A stretch of DNA of 64,000 nt from Terramyces sp. JEL0728 (lineage: Eukaryota; Chytridiomycota; Chytridiomycetes; Rhizophydiales; Terramycetaceae). Location: NCBI GenBank assembly GCA_027603945.1, contig JADIIU010000033.1, forward strand, positions 1 to 64,000, given 5' to 3'. The notes under the pieces are model-generated. The model was not told where the DNA came from. It saw only the letters and a program-made list of their open reading frames with translations, and did no database searches. Numbering within the stretch: the first letter of the stretch is position 1; every line of letters starts with the position of its first letter. The translations under genes and the position numbers were made by a program. Below, one piece after another: positions 40,188-50,545 of this stretch.

Positions 40188-41005
40188 TTATTTGAATTTC
40201 TTTTGTGTTTTCCCAAACTTTTCCAATATCAAATCTTCAATCCCTTCATATCTGAACTGGTGTTTGTGCAACTCGAGGAATTCAGCCTCGCTTTTAAATG
40301 TCTTTATAGCCTCAGATGGTTGTGCCATTGGATTGCTACCACTCATTTGTTGCATCTGCATCATATCCATTGAACCAGAAGCAGCTACTATTAATAAAAT
40401 ATACTTGATGAATCTCCAAGTAGGAGCGTGTAAACAGAGTTGAGGCCAAACAAGTTCAAGAAATACCAAGATAACGAGGATACCCAGGTTACATCCATAT
40501 CCTGTGTTTCGATACCGCTTTGTAACATGGCTTTGAATCTAAGTGTCAACGGGAATGGCAGTTTAGCTTATTAATCAATAATTACTAAGAATGAATCCAG
40601 AAAAGAAGAATGAAATCCAAGACATAATCAATGTTTGTGGTACAATCATCATCATATTCTTCTTCATCCTGATATTAATTAAAATTACATTTCCATTGTA
40701 CCTTCCATCTGTCCTGGATCCCCCATTGGATTTGGAGCGTCAGCATTGGGATTTTTTAAATACGAGTGCATATTTTTTACAAAATATTGTTTACGTCCTT
40801 CATAGGCTTGTGTTGGTAAGCTTGCAGCTAGCGATCTAAATGTTCGTACCCGTAATAGACAAGCGGATTCTCGTAGTTGCTTGATATCTGGTTTTGGAGG
40901 AGATTGTAAAAGCTGCATCCCGTTGTGTCTTAATATCCCTACTAGTATCATCACTAGCATGATTGGTATAAACACCCAGTTCCTGATTTGTGGGTCCAGA
41001 TACAT
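40188..41005 (-). CDS. EMC3: ER membrane protein complex subunit 3 (EMC3)
   Basis: About 252 residues after removal of three introns (20, 19, 20 nt). N-terminus [35 protein letters not shown], then [60 protein letters not shown], and [15 protein letters not shown] end. This is the YidC/Oxa1-superfamily insertase subunit of EMC that inserts tail-anchored and multipass proteins into the ER. An intron (19 nt) between FILT and KLPF and another ahead of [12 protein letters not shown] are essential. The plus-strand frame at 40591-40839 is only the shadow of this gene. Confidence 0.93.
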
Positions 41006-41026
41006 TTCCCTTTACTTAGTTTGATT

Positions 41027-41265
41027 TTACTGTGCCATTTCAAGTTTTAGATTTGGAAAAAGCAAACTTTTGCAAGTTTGGAGCTCTTCTAGACTGAGAC
41101 CTGGCTTGATACGGGAATATTCTTTTCAGAATAATCGCATTTAATATGGTGCTAATTGACTTGAATTTGCAAGAGATGATTGTCTGTTGGCTTTGCGCTT
41201 GGAATATCAGGTTTCCGAGTGGATACTTGAATGCCAACGTTGGAAGGATCAGTGTCAAACGACAT
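41027..41265 (-). CDS. small hypothetical protein
   Basis: MSFDTDPSNVGIQVSTRKPD, then a probable 58-nt intron beginning GTCAATTAG, then PGLSLEELQTCKSLLFPNLK to a TAA at 41027. About 60 residues. The second exon looks amphipathic. The stop is only 21 bp upstream of the EMC3 start, on the same strand. No family recognised. Confidence 0.4.
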
Positions 41266-41490
41266 TTTCAATGTAGTTTACAAGATTTATTGGATCTTGC
41301 TAGTCACTTGTCAAATTGAGCTCACATCGGCAAATAAACCCGTAATCACATGTCTGCTTGGCAAAGAGCAATTGTAAATTATAGCTAGGGATATACTATC
41401 TATCCGTTATTCATTTGCGGACAAACTATAGGTGATGCGAATAGTTTCAATTGCTTGGCCACTGAAATTTGATTGGGTCGCAAGAGTTTT

Positions 41491-41952
41491 ATGAAACCTT
41501 CAACACCAAAAAACTATCCAAAAAAATCTACAATGGAGCAATTACAACCTTATCTCAACCAAGCCAATCACCATTTATCCCGCATCCCTCTACTAGTTAC
41601 ACTGGAACATGTTACAAGAATCAACAAGGTGTATATTTGCCTGGTAACTTACTTTTTGTTTTCAATTTCCATATTTTTTGAAATATTCGCTCCAGTTTCA
41701 ACAGGAATATTAGCGTTTTACTATCCAGTGTTCGCATTTTTGTCTGCTTATGGTACTGATGATTTGGAAGAACTTAAAGAATGGGGATTGTATCTCGGGT
41801 TGCTTGGGTTGTGGACCGTTACTGAAAACAGAGGAATTTTAAGTGTAATTCCTTTTTATTATGTAATCAAAACTGGTATTGTTGGGTGGTTGGTTTTTGG
41901 CAAGGTAATTAGTTTTGATTATAGGGAATGGACCAAGTATCTGCATTTTTAA
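41491..41952 (+). CDS. YOP1: Yop1/REEP-family reticulon-like ER-shaping protein
   Basis: About 153 residues; ATG 41491 or the in-frame ATG 41533. TB2/DP1/HVA22 domain: TRINKVYICLVTYFLFSISI, SAYGTDDLEELKEWGLYLGL, WTVTENRGILSVIPFYYVIK and GWLVFG. The paired hairpin membrane segments bend ER tubules. Family motif normally reads Y.....A....E...KWL.YWV.Y; here it is shortened and diverged. Intronless. Confidence 0.8.
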   Translation: MKPSTPKNYPKKSTMEQLQPYLNQANHHLSRIPLLVTLEHVTRINKVYICLVTYFLFSISIFFEIFAPVSTGILAFYYPVFAFLSAYGTDDLEELKEWGLYLGLLGLWTVTENRGILSVIPFYYVIKTGIVGWLVFGKVISFDYREWTKYLHF

Positions 41953-42359
41953 AGCCTCATATTTATTTATTGTTTAGAGAACAGAAAAAGAAGCAATAAA
42001 TAGTATTTTCGATTTGAATCGCGTTTTGGTATTGAATCATTTATTTGGATTTCATAAATGGATATTTCAACTTGATAAAAGAAAAAGTTTATCCAGATTG
42101 ATTGATATTATTAAAAGACACGAATGGGGCACTGATATACCATAGTCGCTAAAAAGAATCTACTCGATGGGTTAATCTGAGGTAATTGTAGCAATCCACA
42201 CAGGAATGGAACGCAAGCCGATGATAAACTCCACCCCTACCTTTTAATTTATCCTTCCAGGACTCTCTCTTTGCGCGGAGTATGGAAACCAACAGTCCGA
42301 TATACAAGCCACAAATATAAAGAAATAAGAGCAACTGGGAAAATAAATTTGATAAAATC
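41953..42359. other. intergenic/promoter region
   Basis: 407 bp. TATAAA at 42316-42321 serves the KRE9-like gene. A minus-strand frame (42149-42361) with one hydrophobic segment exists, but its ATG overlaps the plus-strand ATG in the palindrome TCATGA, so I do not call it. Confidence 0.5.
42316..42321 (+). promoter_or_regulatory. TATA element
   Basis: TATAAA 44 bp upstream of the ATG at 42360. Confidence 0.55.
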
Positions 42360-43291
42360 ATGAGAATCTGTTATTTGTTATCGCTAGTTCAAGCTCTAAA
42401 CGATCCCAGCCATCCAACATACAATTTCTACGTCAGTGCTATCGGATACCAACCATATGCGAGTAGATTACGATTAATATAGCTATTGACGTATTGCATA
42501 CAAGCCAAATACAATTTACGTGGTCTTGGGATACTTGTGCGGGACAAGTACTAAATGGTAACCGTGTTAATGGGGCTACAGTTGGAACAGACGGCAAATG
42601 CCAATACAATGGCGTTGATACAGCTCCCCCAACTGCAAATAACGCCATATTTTCTAGTGGATTTACTACACTTTCATTGACTGCTGGATTCGCGAGTGGG
42701 ACACAGATCAATCTATTGCCATCAGTTCCAAACAACAACGGGAACTTTATCGCTATCACACACTCTCTAACTCTAACAAACCCTAAGCAATATCCATCTG
42801 GCTATTATACTCTTCAGTTAGCTGCCCAGGACACAGATGGAAATGTAGTTAAGGGACAATCGCCCATCTATGCTTTTAAAAACACTGATCCACTGCCGCC
42901 AGCTCAAAAAATCAATTTGTATTCGCCTTTAACTGGGTCTTACTGGTTAGCCAACTCGCAGTACAGGATAAGATTTGAAATTGCACCGGGTGGGTACCAG
43001 CCTGACCATTTCCATGTCGATTTACTATCACCTACAGGAACACTCGTCCAGCGTGTTCTTGAAAACGTATTGCCGTTAGCAAACGATGATTTATTAGGCT
43101 CCAATCATATGTTGAACTATACTTTGTGGAATGTCACTAGTGATATGGCGAATAGACAGTTTAAGCTTAGAATTACTGGTGTGCAGGATATTGGAGGCAA
43201 AGTGGTTGCTTTACCGTCCCCACCTACCACTACTTCTGGGATATTTTTTATCGGCAAGTTGATTCTAACCCTAGGTCCTGTAAAGCCATAA
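42360..43291 (+). CDS. secreted KRE9/KNH-like protein, copy 1
   Basis: About 303 residues. Signal peptide MRICYLLSLVQALN, short N-terminal region, a 20-nt intron at 42463-42482 (joins GYQPYA to TIDVLHTSQI), then WSWDTCAGQVLNG and two beta-sandwich-like modules. The second, NLYSPLTGSYWLANSQYRIR, followed by PDHFHVDLLS and LRITGVQDIGG, resembles the Kre9/KNH (Ser-Thr-rich GPI-anchored) domain of fungal wall proteins. No GPI signal is visible. Adjacent paralog at 43395. Confidence 0.7.
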
Positions 43292-43394
43292 TACGTGTAT
43301 TTCTTAAATATAATGATTTCCAAAACTTTGTGGGCTCGTTTAAGCCACATTTCTTTGAGAAACGAAAGGCGCTTTGAAACTTGCAGTAAATTAA

Positions 43395-44300
43395 ATGAAA
43401 TTCCTGGCATTGGTTGCTAATGCTTTCGCTGCTACTGGTGCAGTCTCAGATTTCTTTATCACAGCAGATACATACATTGCCTTTTCAGAAATCGATGTAA
43501 CTACAGCCCAGTCAATAGTAAATACAAACTAAACATAGACTTTCCGATGGGAATGGGATACTTGTGCCTTGCAAACTGATGGCGGTGGTACACTAGTACC
43601 GAATGCAGTCAATTTGGGGGGACATTGTCAATATAACGGACAAAACACCTTTCCCCCAAAAGACAAGAGTAAAGTATTTCCAAATGGGTTGCAAACATTG
43701 ATGATGACTTATGGATTTGCTACTGGACAGTCTGTTGATTTATTGCCGTCAGTATCAAAGAATGACGGGCATTTTGTAGCTGAAACTCATTCAATTACAA
43801 TAGACAATCTATCCAACTTTCAGTCAGGATATTACTCTCTCTCAATGAGTGCCATCGATGCCAACGGGGATTTAGTGAAGGGCTCTTCACCTATACTGGT
43901 TTTCAAGAACACGCAGCCATTACCAGCTATTCAACAAATTACATTGTATTCACCGCTACAAGGATCATACTGGCTGCCAAATAAGAACTATAGGATTAGA
44001 TTTGAGGTACTTCCGACTGGATTCCAGCCTACCAATTTCCATGTTGATATCTACAATTCGCAAGGAGTGAAAATTACCAGAGTTTTGACAGCCGCGACTC
44101 CGTTTGCTAATGACACATTACTTGGCCCTAACCACCCGCTAAATTATACTGAATGGACCATTGATCCGTCGTTAGCGAATCAGAAAATCAAGATTAAGCT
44201 TACAGGCGTGCAGGTGATTGGGAATAATGTTGTTGAATTGCCAACTGCACCAACTGCCATGTCTGGGGCATTCTTGGTTGGCCCTGTATTATCGGATTAA
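43395..44300 (+). CDS. secreted KRE9/KNH-like protein, copy 2
   Basis: About 294 residues. Signal peptide MKFLALVANAFAATGAVS, a 21-nt intron at 43518-43538 at the same position as in copy 1 (joins TTAQSI to TFRWEWDTCA), then CQYNGQNTFPPKDKS, SLSMSAIDANGDLVKGSSP, and TLYSPLQGSYWLPNKNYRIR with FHVDIYNSQG. Two Cys (WDTCA and GGHCQYN) are conserved between copies and probably pair. Stop in TAATAAA. The function is likely wall assembly or adhesion, by family resemblance only. Confidence 0.72.
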
Positions 44301-44392
44301 TAAAGCTGCAGTAGATCATTCTTTAACATTGCTCGTCTTTAAATAAAATACAAAAGTGGTATTTATTATATACAAATATACAAGATATATAA

Positions 44393-44536
44393 TCAAAATG
44401 ATTGTACGGATATCAGAAATCTCCCGACTCTAGCAGTCTTGATTTCCTCTCCCACCGATTCTCCATTGTGGAATTCTCTGATAACTTTTCTAATATTTTC
44501 ATTAGACTTTTTAGAAATTGTGATATTGAATGGCAT
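44393..44536 (-). CDS. candidate 47-residue microprotein
   Basis: MPFNITISKKSNENIRKVIR followed by EFHNGESVGEEIKTARVGRF and LISVQSF, stop TGA. TATAAAAA lies about 37 bp before the ATG on the same strand, the usual promoter spacing here. The frame is open upstream but lacks an ATG. No family recognised. Confidence 0.38.
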   Translation of the reverse strand: MPFNITISKKSNENIRKVIREFHNGESVGEEIKTARVGRFLISVQSF

Positions 44537-45390
44537 GCTGATGATCAGTATTTTGTTTACCTTTTTATATTTCAATTGTTTCGAATGACTAGTTTTCCAC
44601 GTCAACGCCTCGGGTCCCCCCAACTCGAAATTAATAATGGCTTGGATTGAAACTACTCAAAGAATTGGAATGGCTGGTCCTTGGTTTTGTCTTTAGGTTG
44701 TTGCGGATGTCTTCTTGGTACTTTTAATCGCAGTTTGAATTATTGTCGTCAGTTACCGCGCTATTCAAAAGTGTCGGGAACTGACACATCACATCATCAA
44801 AAATAGTGGTGAAAAGCAATTGGCTTTACCGTCAAGCACTCTGAAAGCAAATAGATATAACAAGGCTCTATATGCGCATTAATAATCAATACGCACTTGG
44901 CAGACTAGACTGGTTTTGATAGTTGTCGTCTGTGCGTAACAGCAATCATAGTCATGGGCAAATGATTCATTAGATCAAGTTATTCCAACGACAATTTGCT
45001 TGATGCTGTAGTTTATTACATCCTGAATTTGCAAGCGTCTGCTAATTCCATAGAATGATTCTTCAAGTGATTGGCACTATTTCGCCATATACGCTATATG
45101 GTCAAGAATATGATTTGCAATGAATATCTGGTGTATTCTATGATGGCACTTTTCGGAAGCAAACAGCACCGCACTCTATTCTTTTCCAGTAGATCCAACT
45201 TGTTCAAATAAAACCATTTATCCAGAATAAACGCACTTGGTGTTTAGCATATCCACAAGAGATTCAGCTCTTATCATATGCTAATTCGAACGAATGACTA
45301 ATGGTTTTGCAGGAGCTGGTGCTGGGAACTCGGTACTTTCAACCAAAGAACAACGGGTATAAAAACCCAGAAAGAACCAGGATTACCAAA
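44537..45390. other. long intergenic region upstream of aquaporins
   Basis: 854 bp, the longest non-coding stretch here besides 33.4-34.2 kb. It has two ACGCACTTGG copies (about 44892 and 45229) and a TATAAA at 45358. Short frames on both strands do not give recognisable products. It may be a regulated promoter for the aquaporin pair. Confidence 0.5.
45358..45363 (+). promoter_or_regulatory. TATA element of aquaporin copy 1
   Basis: TATAAA 33 bp upstream of the ATG at 45391; supports the MASEKTIDIN start rather than an upstream in-frame codon. Confidence 0.65.
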
Positions 45391-46116
45391 ATGGCCAGTG
45401 AAAAAACAATTGATATCAACGTTGAACCAGTCAGCACTGCAGCGAAAAAAGAAAATACATCCACTCTAGTGGGGGCTATATTTGGAGAATTTGTTGGCAT
45501 GACATTCTTTATTTTCCTTGCCTTAACTGCAGCCCAAGGTGCTACAGGGATGGACGCTTCCGCTAAAATCTTGATGATTGCCGCTGGCTTTGGATTATCA
45601 TTGATGGTTTCTATCATGATGGTTGCAAGAGTGTCTGGGGGACATTTGAACCCTGCTGTAACAGTTGCATTAGCCTCTGCTGGATTAATCTCGTTGACCA
45701 AGGCAATCTTTTATATCGTTGCTCAGTGTCTTGGGGCTACTGCTGGTGCTCTGTTGGCCCACTTGGTTACTCAAGGATCTTTAGTAGCATATAACGAAGT
45801 AGCACCTGGAACTGCTGTGGGTTCTGCATTTCTGGCTGAAATCTTGTTGACATTCGTGTTGGTATTGACTGTGTTCACAACTGCAGTTGATGGAAAAGTA
45901 GACCCCGGATTTGCACCAACTTTGATTGGGTTCTCTGTTTTCGCCATCCATTTATCTGGAATTCCTATTGACGGCACATCTGTTAATCCAGCTCGTACCT
46001 TTGGGGCTTCCGTTGTAACTTCACATTGGGATAATCACTGGGTATTCTGGGCTGGACCTATTATTGGTGGATTGCTTGCTTCAGGCACACACAAGATTTT
46101 CAAGTTGGCTGTTTAA
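45391..46116 (+). CDS. aquaporin (MIP family), copy 1
   Basis: 241 residues, intronless, starting MASEKTIDINVEPVST. Six membrane helices and both half-helix motifs: GGHLNPAVTVALASAG (NPA 1) and GTSVNPARTFGASVV (NPA 2). EFVGMTFFIFLALTAA is the first helix. The Arg after NPA 2 is present. The spacer after NPA 2 and the lack of a glyceroporin Asp (NPARD) suggest a water-type channel. Stop in TAATAAA. Confidence 0.93.
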   Translation: MASEKTIDINVEPVSTAAKKENTSTLVGAIFGEFVGMTFFIFLALTAAQGATGMDASAKILMIAAGFGLSLMVSIMMVARVSGGHLNPAVTVALASAGLISLTKAIFYIVAQCLGATAGALLAHLVTQGSLVAYNEVAPGTAVGSAFLAEILLTFVLVLTVFTTAVDGKVDPGFAPTLIGFSVFAIHLSGIPIDGTSVNPARTFGASVVTSHWDNHWVFWAGPIIGGLLASGTHKIFKLAV

Positions 46117-46314
46117 TAAAATAATTCATATTTACGGGTCAAGTAATCTCTTTCCAAGTTTAATGGCTGTAATGTGACAAATATGGATGTGCTTGCTTGT
46201 TGTGGGTTTGCATAAATGTTTGTCGTCGCGAAACGATTGGTCAGGCTGCGATCATGTTACCACAACATGGTATTAACCATACTAATCAAATTCGCCAAAA
46301 TTGAATACTGGAAA

Positions 46315-47139
46315 ATGTCTCAATCCAAAGCAAATGATAAAAATATTAGATATAAAGGTATGACTAGCGAACAAACAATCGACATCAATTCAGAACCATC
46401 GATTACCAAAAGCCCTGTCGAAGAACAAGAATATCCCGAGCAAGAATATCCTGTTTCAACTAAAGGAACTATGAAAGCCATGGTTGTCGCAACGTTTGGA
46501 GAATTTGTAGGAATGACAGTGTTTATCTTTCTCGCATTAACTTCAGCTCAAGCAGCATCAAAGTCATCAGATCCTGCGTCGAAAATATTGATGATTGCAA
46601 CTGGGTTTGGGCTATCATTGATGATATCTATGATGATGGTTGCAAGGGTTTCTGGGGGACATTTGAACCCATCAGTCACCATCGCGTTAGCAGCTGCAGG
46701 AAAGTTTCCTAGAGTGCAAGCAATTGCATATATCGTTGCTCAATGTATTGGATCGTGTCTTGGCTCAATTCTTACTCGATTAGTAGTTCAGACACCGCTG
46801 ACTAGTTTCAATGCAGTATCGCAAAATAATTCTGTGTTATCAGCTTTACTTGCCGAAATACTAATGACGTTTGCTTTTGTACTTACAGCAGTTACTACTG
46901 TAATCGATGGTAGGATCGACCCAGGATTTATACCTACTTTGATTGGGTTTGCGCTATTCGCCGTTCATCTAGCTGGAGCCGCTATCGACGGCACTTCTGT
47001 AAATCCGGCAAGGTCATTTGGAGCATCGTTGGTAGCGTTTCATTGGGATAACCATTGGATATTTTGGGTAGGGCCGATCGTAGGAAGTTTACTTGCATCC
47101 GGTACACATAGGATATTCAAACTAGCTGCCCAGTACTGA
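46315..47139 (+). CDS. aquaporin (MIP family), copy 2, with NPS first motif
   Basis: About 274 residues from ATG 46315 (MSQSKANDKNIRYKG); an internal ATG at 46360 (MTSEQTIDIN) aligns with the start of copy 1, and an upstream in-frame ATG exists at 46216. The N-terminal tail is longer and acidic (PVEEQEYPEQEYPVS). The first motif is GGHLNPSVTIAL (NPS instead of NPA); the second is GTSVNPARSFGASLV. Six helices otherwise as in copy 1. NPS is tolerated in some MIPs and may alter proton exclusion or selectivity. Confidence 0.9.
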   Translation: MSQSKANDKNIRYKGMTSEQTIDINSEPSITKSPVEEQEYPEQEYPVSTKGTMKAMVVATFGEFVGMTVFIFLALTSAQAASKSSDPASKILMIATGFGLSLMISMMMVARVSGGHLNPSVTIALAAAGKFPRVQAIAYIVAQCIGSCLGSILTRLVVQTPLTSFNAVSQNNSVLSALLAEILMTFAFVLTAVTTVIDGRIDPGFIPTLIGFALFAVHLAGAAIDGTSVNPARSFGASLVAFHWDNHWIFWVGPIVGSLLASGTHRIFKLAAQY

Positions 47140-47195
47140 TTAGACAAACTAATAAACTATATCTGCCAAATAACACACTCTAAAATTTGCAAAAA

Positions 47196-47564
47196 ATGCC
47201 TGGAATCTCTCACTTGGCTTTTGCATTCTCTGGAATATGTATTAATGAGATAATATAGGTGCTCTTGGAGGAGTCGCTGGATTCGCTAGAACCAAATCCC
47301 GGCCATCTTTAATTGCTGGGCTTGCATTTGGAACACTATACGCAACTTCAGGGTAATTCGCCATTCATAGTTAGATATTTGCTTGACAAGAACAAGGAGC
47401 ATGGTGTGGAGCTAGCAACGGGGACTTCTGCGCTTTTATTTGGTGCAATGGTCCCAAGAGCTATCAGAACCAGGAAAATCCCGCCAATCACCCTTGCAAT
47501 CGTCGGTTTGGTTGGAACCGCTTATTACGGCAAGAAACTGCAAGAGCAAATCCAAGGTGTTTAA
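47196..47564 (+). CDS. TMEM14-family membrane protein, copy 1
   Basis: About 108 residues after introns 47239-47258 (20 nt) and 47353-47374 (22 nt). Reads MPGISHLAFAFSGICALGGV, AGFARTKSRPSLIAGLAFG, TLYATSGYLL, LFGAMVPRAIRTRKIPP. Four short helices with GG/SGYLL motifs typical of TMEM14 (fatty-acid export/heme-biosynthesis-linked mitochondrial or chloroplast proteins). Convergent with copy 2, 20 bp apart. Confidence 0.85.
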
Positions 47565-47584
47565 TATATTACATTAATCGTGCT

Positions 47585-47893
47585 TTATTTTGAAGCCCAA
47601 GTGTTTCCGTAGTATGCTAATCCGATAATAGCCAATACTGATAATACAACCGATACTGGCTTGGCAGTCTTCAAAGCCTTTGGCCCCATTGCGCCTAGTA
47701 ATAGAACTGAAGTGATAGTTGCAAGTTTGTATCCAAAGGTGCTGTTTGTGGACAAGAGATATCCCGAAATGGTGTACAGCAAACCAAATGAAACTCCAGC
47801 AATTAATGATGCGATTGATTGACTCTTTGCATACCCGATTGATCCCCCAACTGCGCAAATTGTACCAATGAAATATGCTGGGAAAGATGACAT
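47585..47893 (-). CDS. TMEM14-family membrane protein, copy 2
   Basis: 102 residues, intronless: MSSFPAYFIGTICAVGGSIG, YAKSQSIASLIAGVSFGLLY, TISGYLLSTN, LLLGAMGPKALKTAKP. Four short helices as in copy 1. The stop is in AAATAAA. Copy 1 has two introns that this one lacks. Confidence 0.87.
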   Translation of the reverse strand: MSSFPAYFIGTICAVGGSIGYAKSQSIASLIAGVSFGLLYTISGYLLSTNSTFGYKLATITSVLLLGAMGPKALKTAKPVSVVLSVLAIIGLAYYGNTWASK

Positions 47894-47956
47894 GATTGGA
47901 AAGTGAAAAATGCAGCAGGATGATTCAAAATGGAGATTTCAGTTTATTAACGGTTA

Positions 47957-50367
47957 TTAAATACCACCACCACTGCGATCTGCTGGGAACTGGGTTCTGT
48001 CCTGGTATTCAGCAACAATCCTGGCAAATTTAGACCTTGAGCGGATATCCTTGACGGCTGCCAGAACTTCCAAAAATTCGTTAAATTCTACAGATCCAGA
48101 CTTGTTGAGATCCACTTCAGAAATCATATTATATAAATCGTTAGAGTTCATTTTGACTCCTAGTGTAGATAAGGCTCTTCCAAAATCTTTTTGCGAAATT
48201 GATCCATCCTTGTCGTAATCCAAAGAATTGAAAATTTCCCTATATTTCGCTATTTCATGAGGCATAAAGTGTGTTCTTGCAAAGAATCTAGCGTGGTCCT
48301 CGGTGATTTGAATTGCCGGCTTCTTTCCATCGGCAGGAAACTCAGTAGTGTCCTTGATTGACAGACCCATTGATAACAAAAACTTTTGGGCATCTGCCAA
48401 CTCCTTCTTTTTTCTCGCACCATCCCAATGAAGTTCAGACGCCATAATTTCGATGATACGGGGAATCGCTTCCTGCGCAGCCTTTGCATTCAAGAAACTT
48501 AATCTAGTTCTCCTTGCGATAACGTCTTCCACCGTACAAGCATATTCACGCTGACAGGCATATCGAACCTCAGCTTCAATGTATGGATATCCCATTGCTA
48601 GCCTGGTACCATATATTGGCCATCTGGACCCAGTTTGTGACGCTAAAGCGGCAACTGCCCACGCTCTATCTCCATAGTTTTCTGCCAGATGTTGAGCAAC
48701 CTAAATTAATATACAGCCACCTCTGTTTCCAATCCAAAGTGTTGAATCAGCTTAATAAACATATTTGGAGACCAGTGATGGCTTCCAATCAATTTGGTGT
48801 CGGTAGTAACGCAAGGTCCAGTGGGGGTTAAATCTAAATCAAGACCCGATTACCAAAAACTTCGATTGCCTTATCAATAGTTTCTTCAGCCATTGCACGA
48901 TAAGTTGTCCACTTTCCACCAGCCATTGTTACCAGGCCGGAAGGTGATACGTTGAGCATATGATTTCTGACCAAAGACTCTGTATTTTTAGCAGCTGGAT
49001 CGCGAACAAGAGGTCGGATTCCGGACCATGCAGCTTGAACATCTCCACGACGCAGCTTGATATCTTGTTAATTAATCAATTACCAGGTGATAAATAATTT
49101 CCGACCTCCTTCAAAATCCAGTTGACATCTGCGTCTCCTGGTACAGGGTTTTGTTCAACGGTGGTGGGAGAATCAGTAGTTCCTGCGATTACCGAGCCTT
49201 GCCAAGGTAAAAAGAAGATAACACGGCCGTCGCTGGTGTTTGGATCAATCAATCCCATGTTCCTTGGCGAAAAATATGAAGGCAAGACAACATGAACCCC
49301 AGCAGATGGCGCAACAATCTCCTTTGTTTCAATTCCAGTATCCAATTTTCTGATTCCATCGCAAAATGGGCCGGTTGCATTAATCACACCCTTTGTTTTG
49401 ACTGTCCATGTTTCTCCAGTAAGGGTGTCACGGACTGTAGCTGCACAAATCTCTTCATCGCCAAATCCTTTTTGACCTTTGAGAGTTACTCGAGGTTTTT
49501 TGTGCAACTGAACCACTTCAACATGATTGGCGATCGTTGCACCGTGTTGCGCAGCTGTTAACGCAATAGCGACATTCATTCTAGAATCATTATGAGCTCC
49601 TTTACATTAAATCTATTGTACCATCGTAATAAATAATTGCCCCCTTGATTTTATCCTTTTGTAACATTGGAAACGCTTCCAATGCCCTTGTTTTCGTCAA
49701 GAAATAAGAATGGGTAAGCCCTTTGCTTCCAGCAAGTAAATCATATACCTTTGCCCCAACCCAATAGTATGGAATTTTCCACCAGATCGTCAAAGGCAGC
49801 ATAATTGGCAATTCGTGAGCAAGGTATGGCGCGATATGCATAAAAGAGCCTGCGTTAATTGGGAAATACCTCTTTCATGTAGAGCTTCTCTTACAAGCTT
49901 GTATTGTTCATAATCCAGCTCCAAAAATGCCTTTTCAAGGTATCTGACACCACCATGAATCAATTTTGTGCTTCGTGAAGAAGTTCCTGAATAAATAAAA
50001 ATCTACCTGATGCAAAATCGTCTCTTTCCACCAAAGCGGTTTTCAATCCTCTAGTTGCTGCATCCAAAGCGCAGCCAGCACCTGTAGCTCCCCCACCAAT
50101 AATCAAAAGATCAAACTCTTGTTCTTCATCGTTTAATTTTTTCCCGTCTGCTGAAATCCCTTTAAGCTTTTGAAGCATCTCTAGACGGCTTGGAGGCAGC
50201 CAAGTTGTACTTTCAACCGTTTTAGCCAACGCTTCTGCAGAAAGTCGTGATGTTGCAAGTGCAGACGTAATTTCCTTGCTGTTATTATCTTTGAAATATA
50301 AATATGAGGTTACACCGACCAATCCCGTCGCTGCTGCAATTTTTTTCGACGCTAGAGCACGCAGCAT
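47957..50367 (-). CDS. GUT2: mitochondrial FAD glycerol-3-phosphate dehydrogenase with EF-hands
   Basis: About 755 residues. Mitochondrial N-terminus MLRALASKKIAAATGLVGVT, FAD motif FDLLIIGGGATGAGCALDAA, GTSSRSTKLIHGGVRYLEK, INATGPFCDGIRKLD, MAGGKWTTYRAMAEETIDKA, and a C-terminal domain ending in two EF-hand loops (DYDKDGSISQKD and DLNKSGSVEFNE). Six introns of 20-22 nt are needed and restore the family sequence throughout. It oxidises G3P at the outer face of the inner membrane, passing electrons to ubiquinone. The EF-hands give Ca2+ control as in animal GPD2 and are absent from yeast Gut2. Start ATG 50367. Confidence 0.93.
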
Positions 50368-50498
50368 TACAACTTTTTTTCTTACTTTGTCTCTAGCCAC
50401 TATGGCAGGGGCTTGGATTTATTTGATCAATTTCACATGCTGAAGAAAAGACTTGAATCAGCAATTAGGCGATCAACAATCACCTTTGATAGTGTCCT

Positions 50499-50545
50499 TA
50501 GTGTAGTCCAGCAGAAAAGATTAACCATTCTGCTGGACTACATTA
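50499..50545. repeat. inverted repeat/hairpin, about 18-bp stem, 11-nt loop
   Basis: GTAGTCCAGCAGAA (50503-50516) is perfectly complementary to TTCTGCTGGACTAC (50528-50541), and the stem extends by four more pairs (one G-U). The loop is AAGATTAACCA. It is not a tRNA and does not sit directly behind a stop codon. It may be a small structured RNA, a regulatory cruciform or a footprint of a mobile element. Confidence 0.8.

Noticed and set aside
40591..40839. Plus-strand frame starting [11 protein letters not shown] with a hydrophobic stretch
   Set aside because: It lies entirely antisense to spliced EMC3 exons, which match the family continuously on the minus strand.
42149..42361. Minus-strand frame with one membrane-like segment (MILSNLFSQLLLFLY...)
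   Set aside because: Its ATG overlaps the ATG of the plus-strand KRE9-like gene (TCATGA) and it covers that gene's TATA element; no other support.
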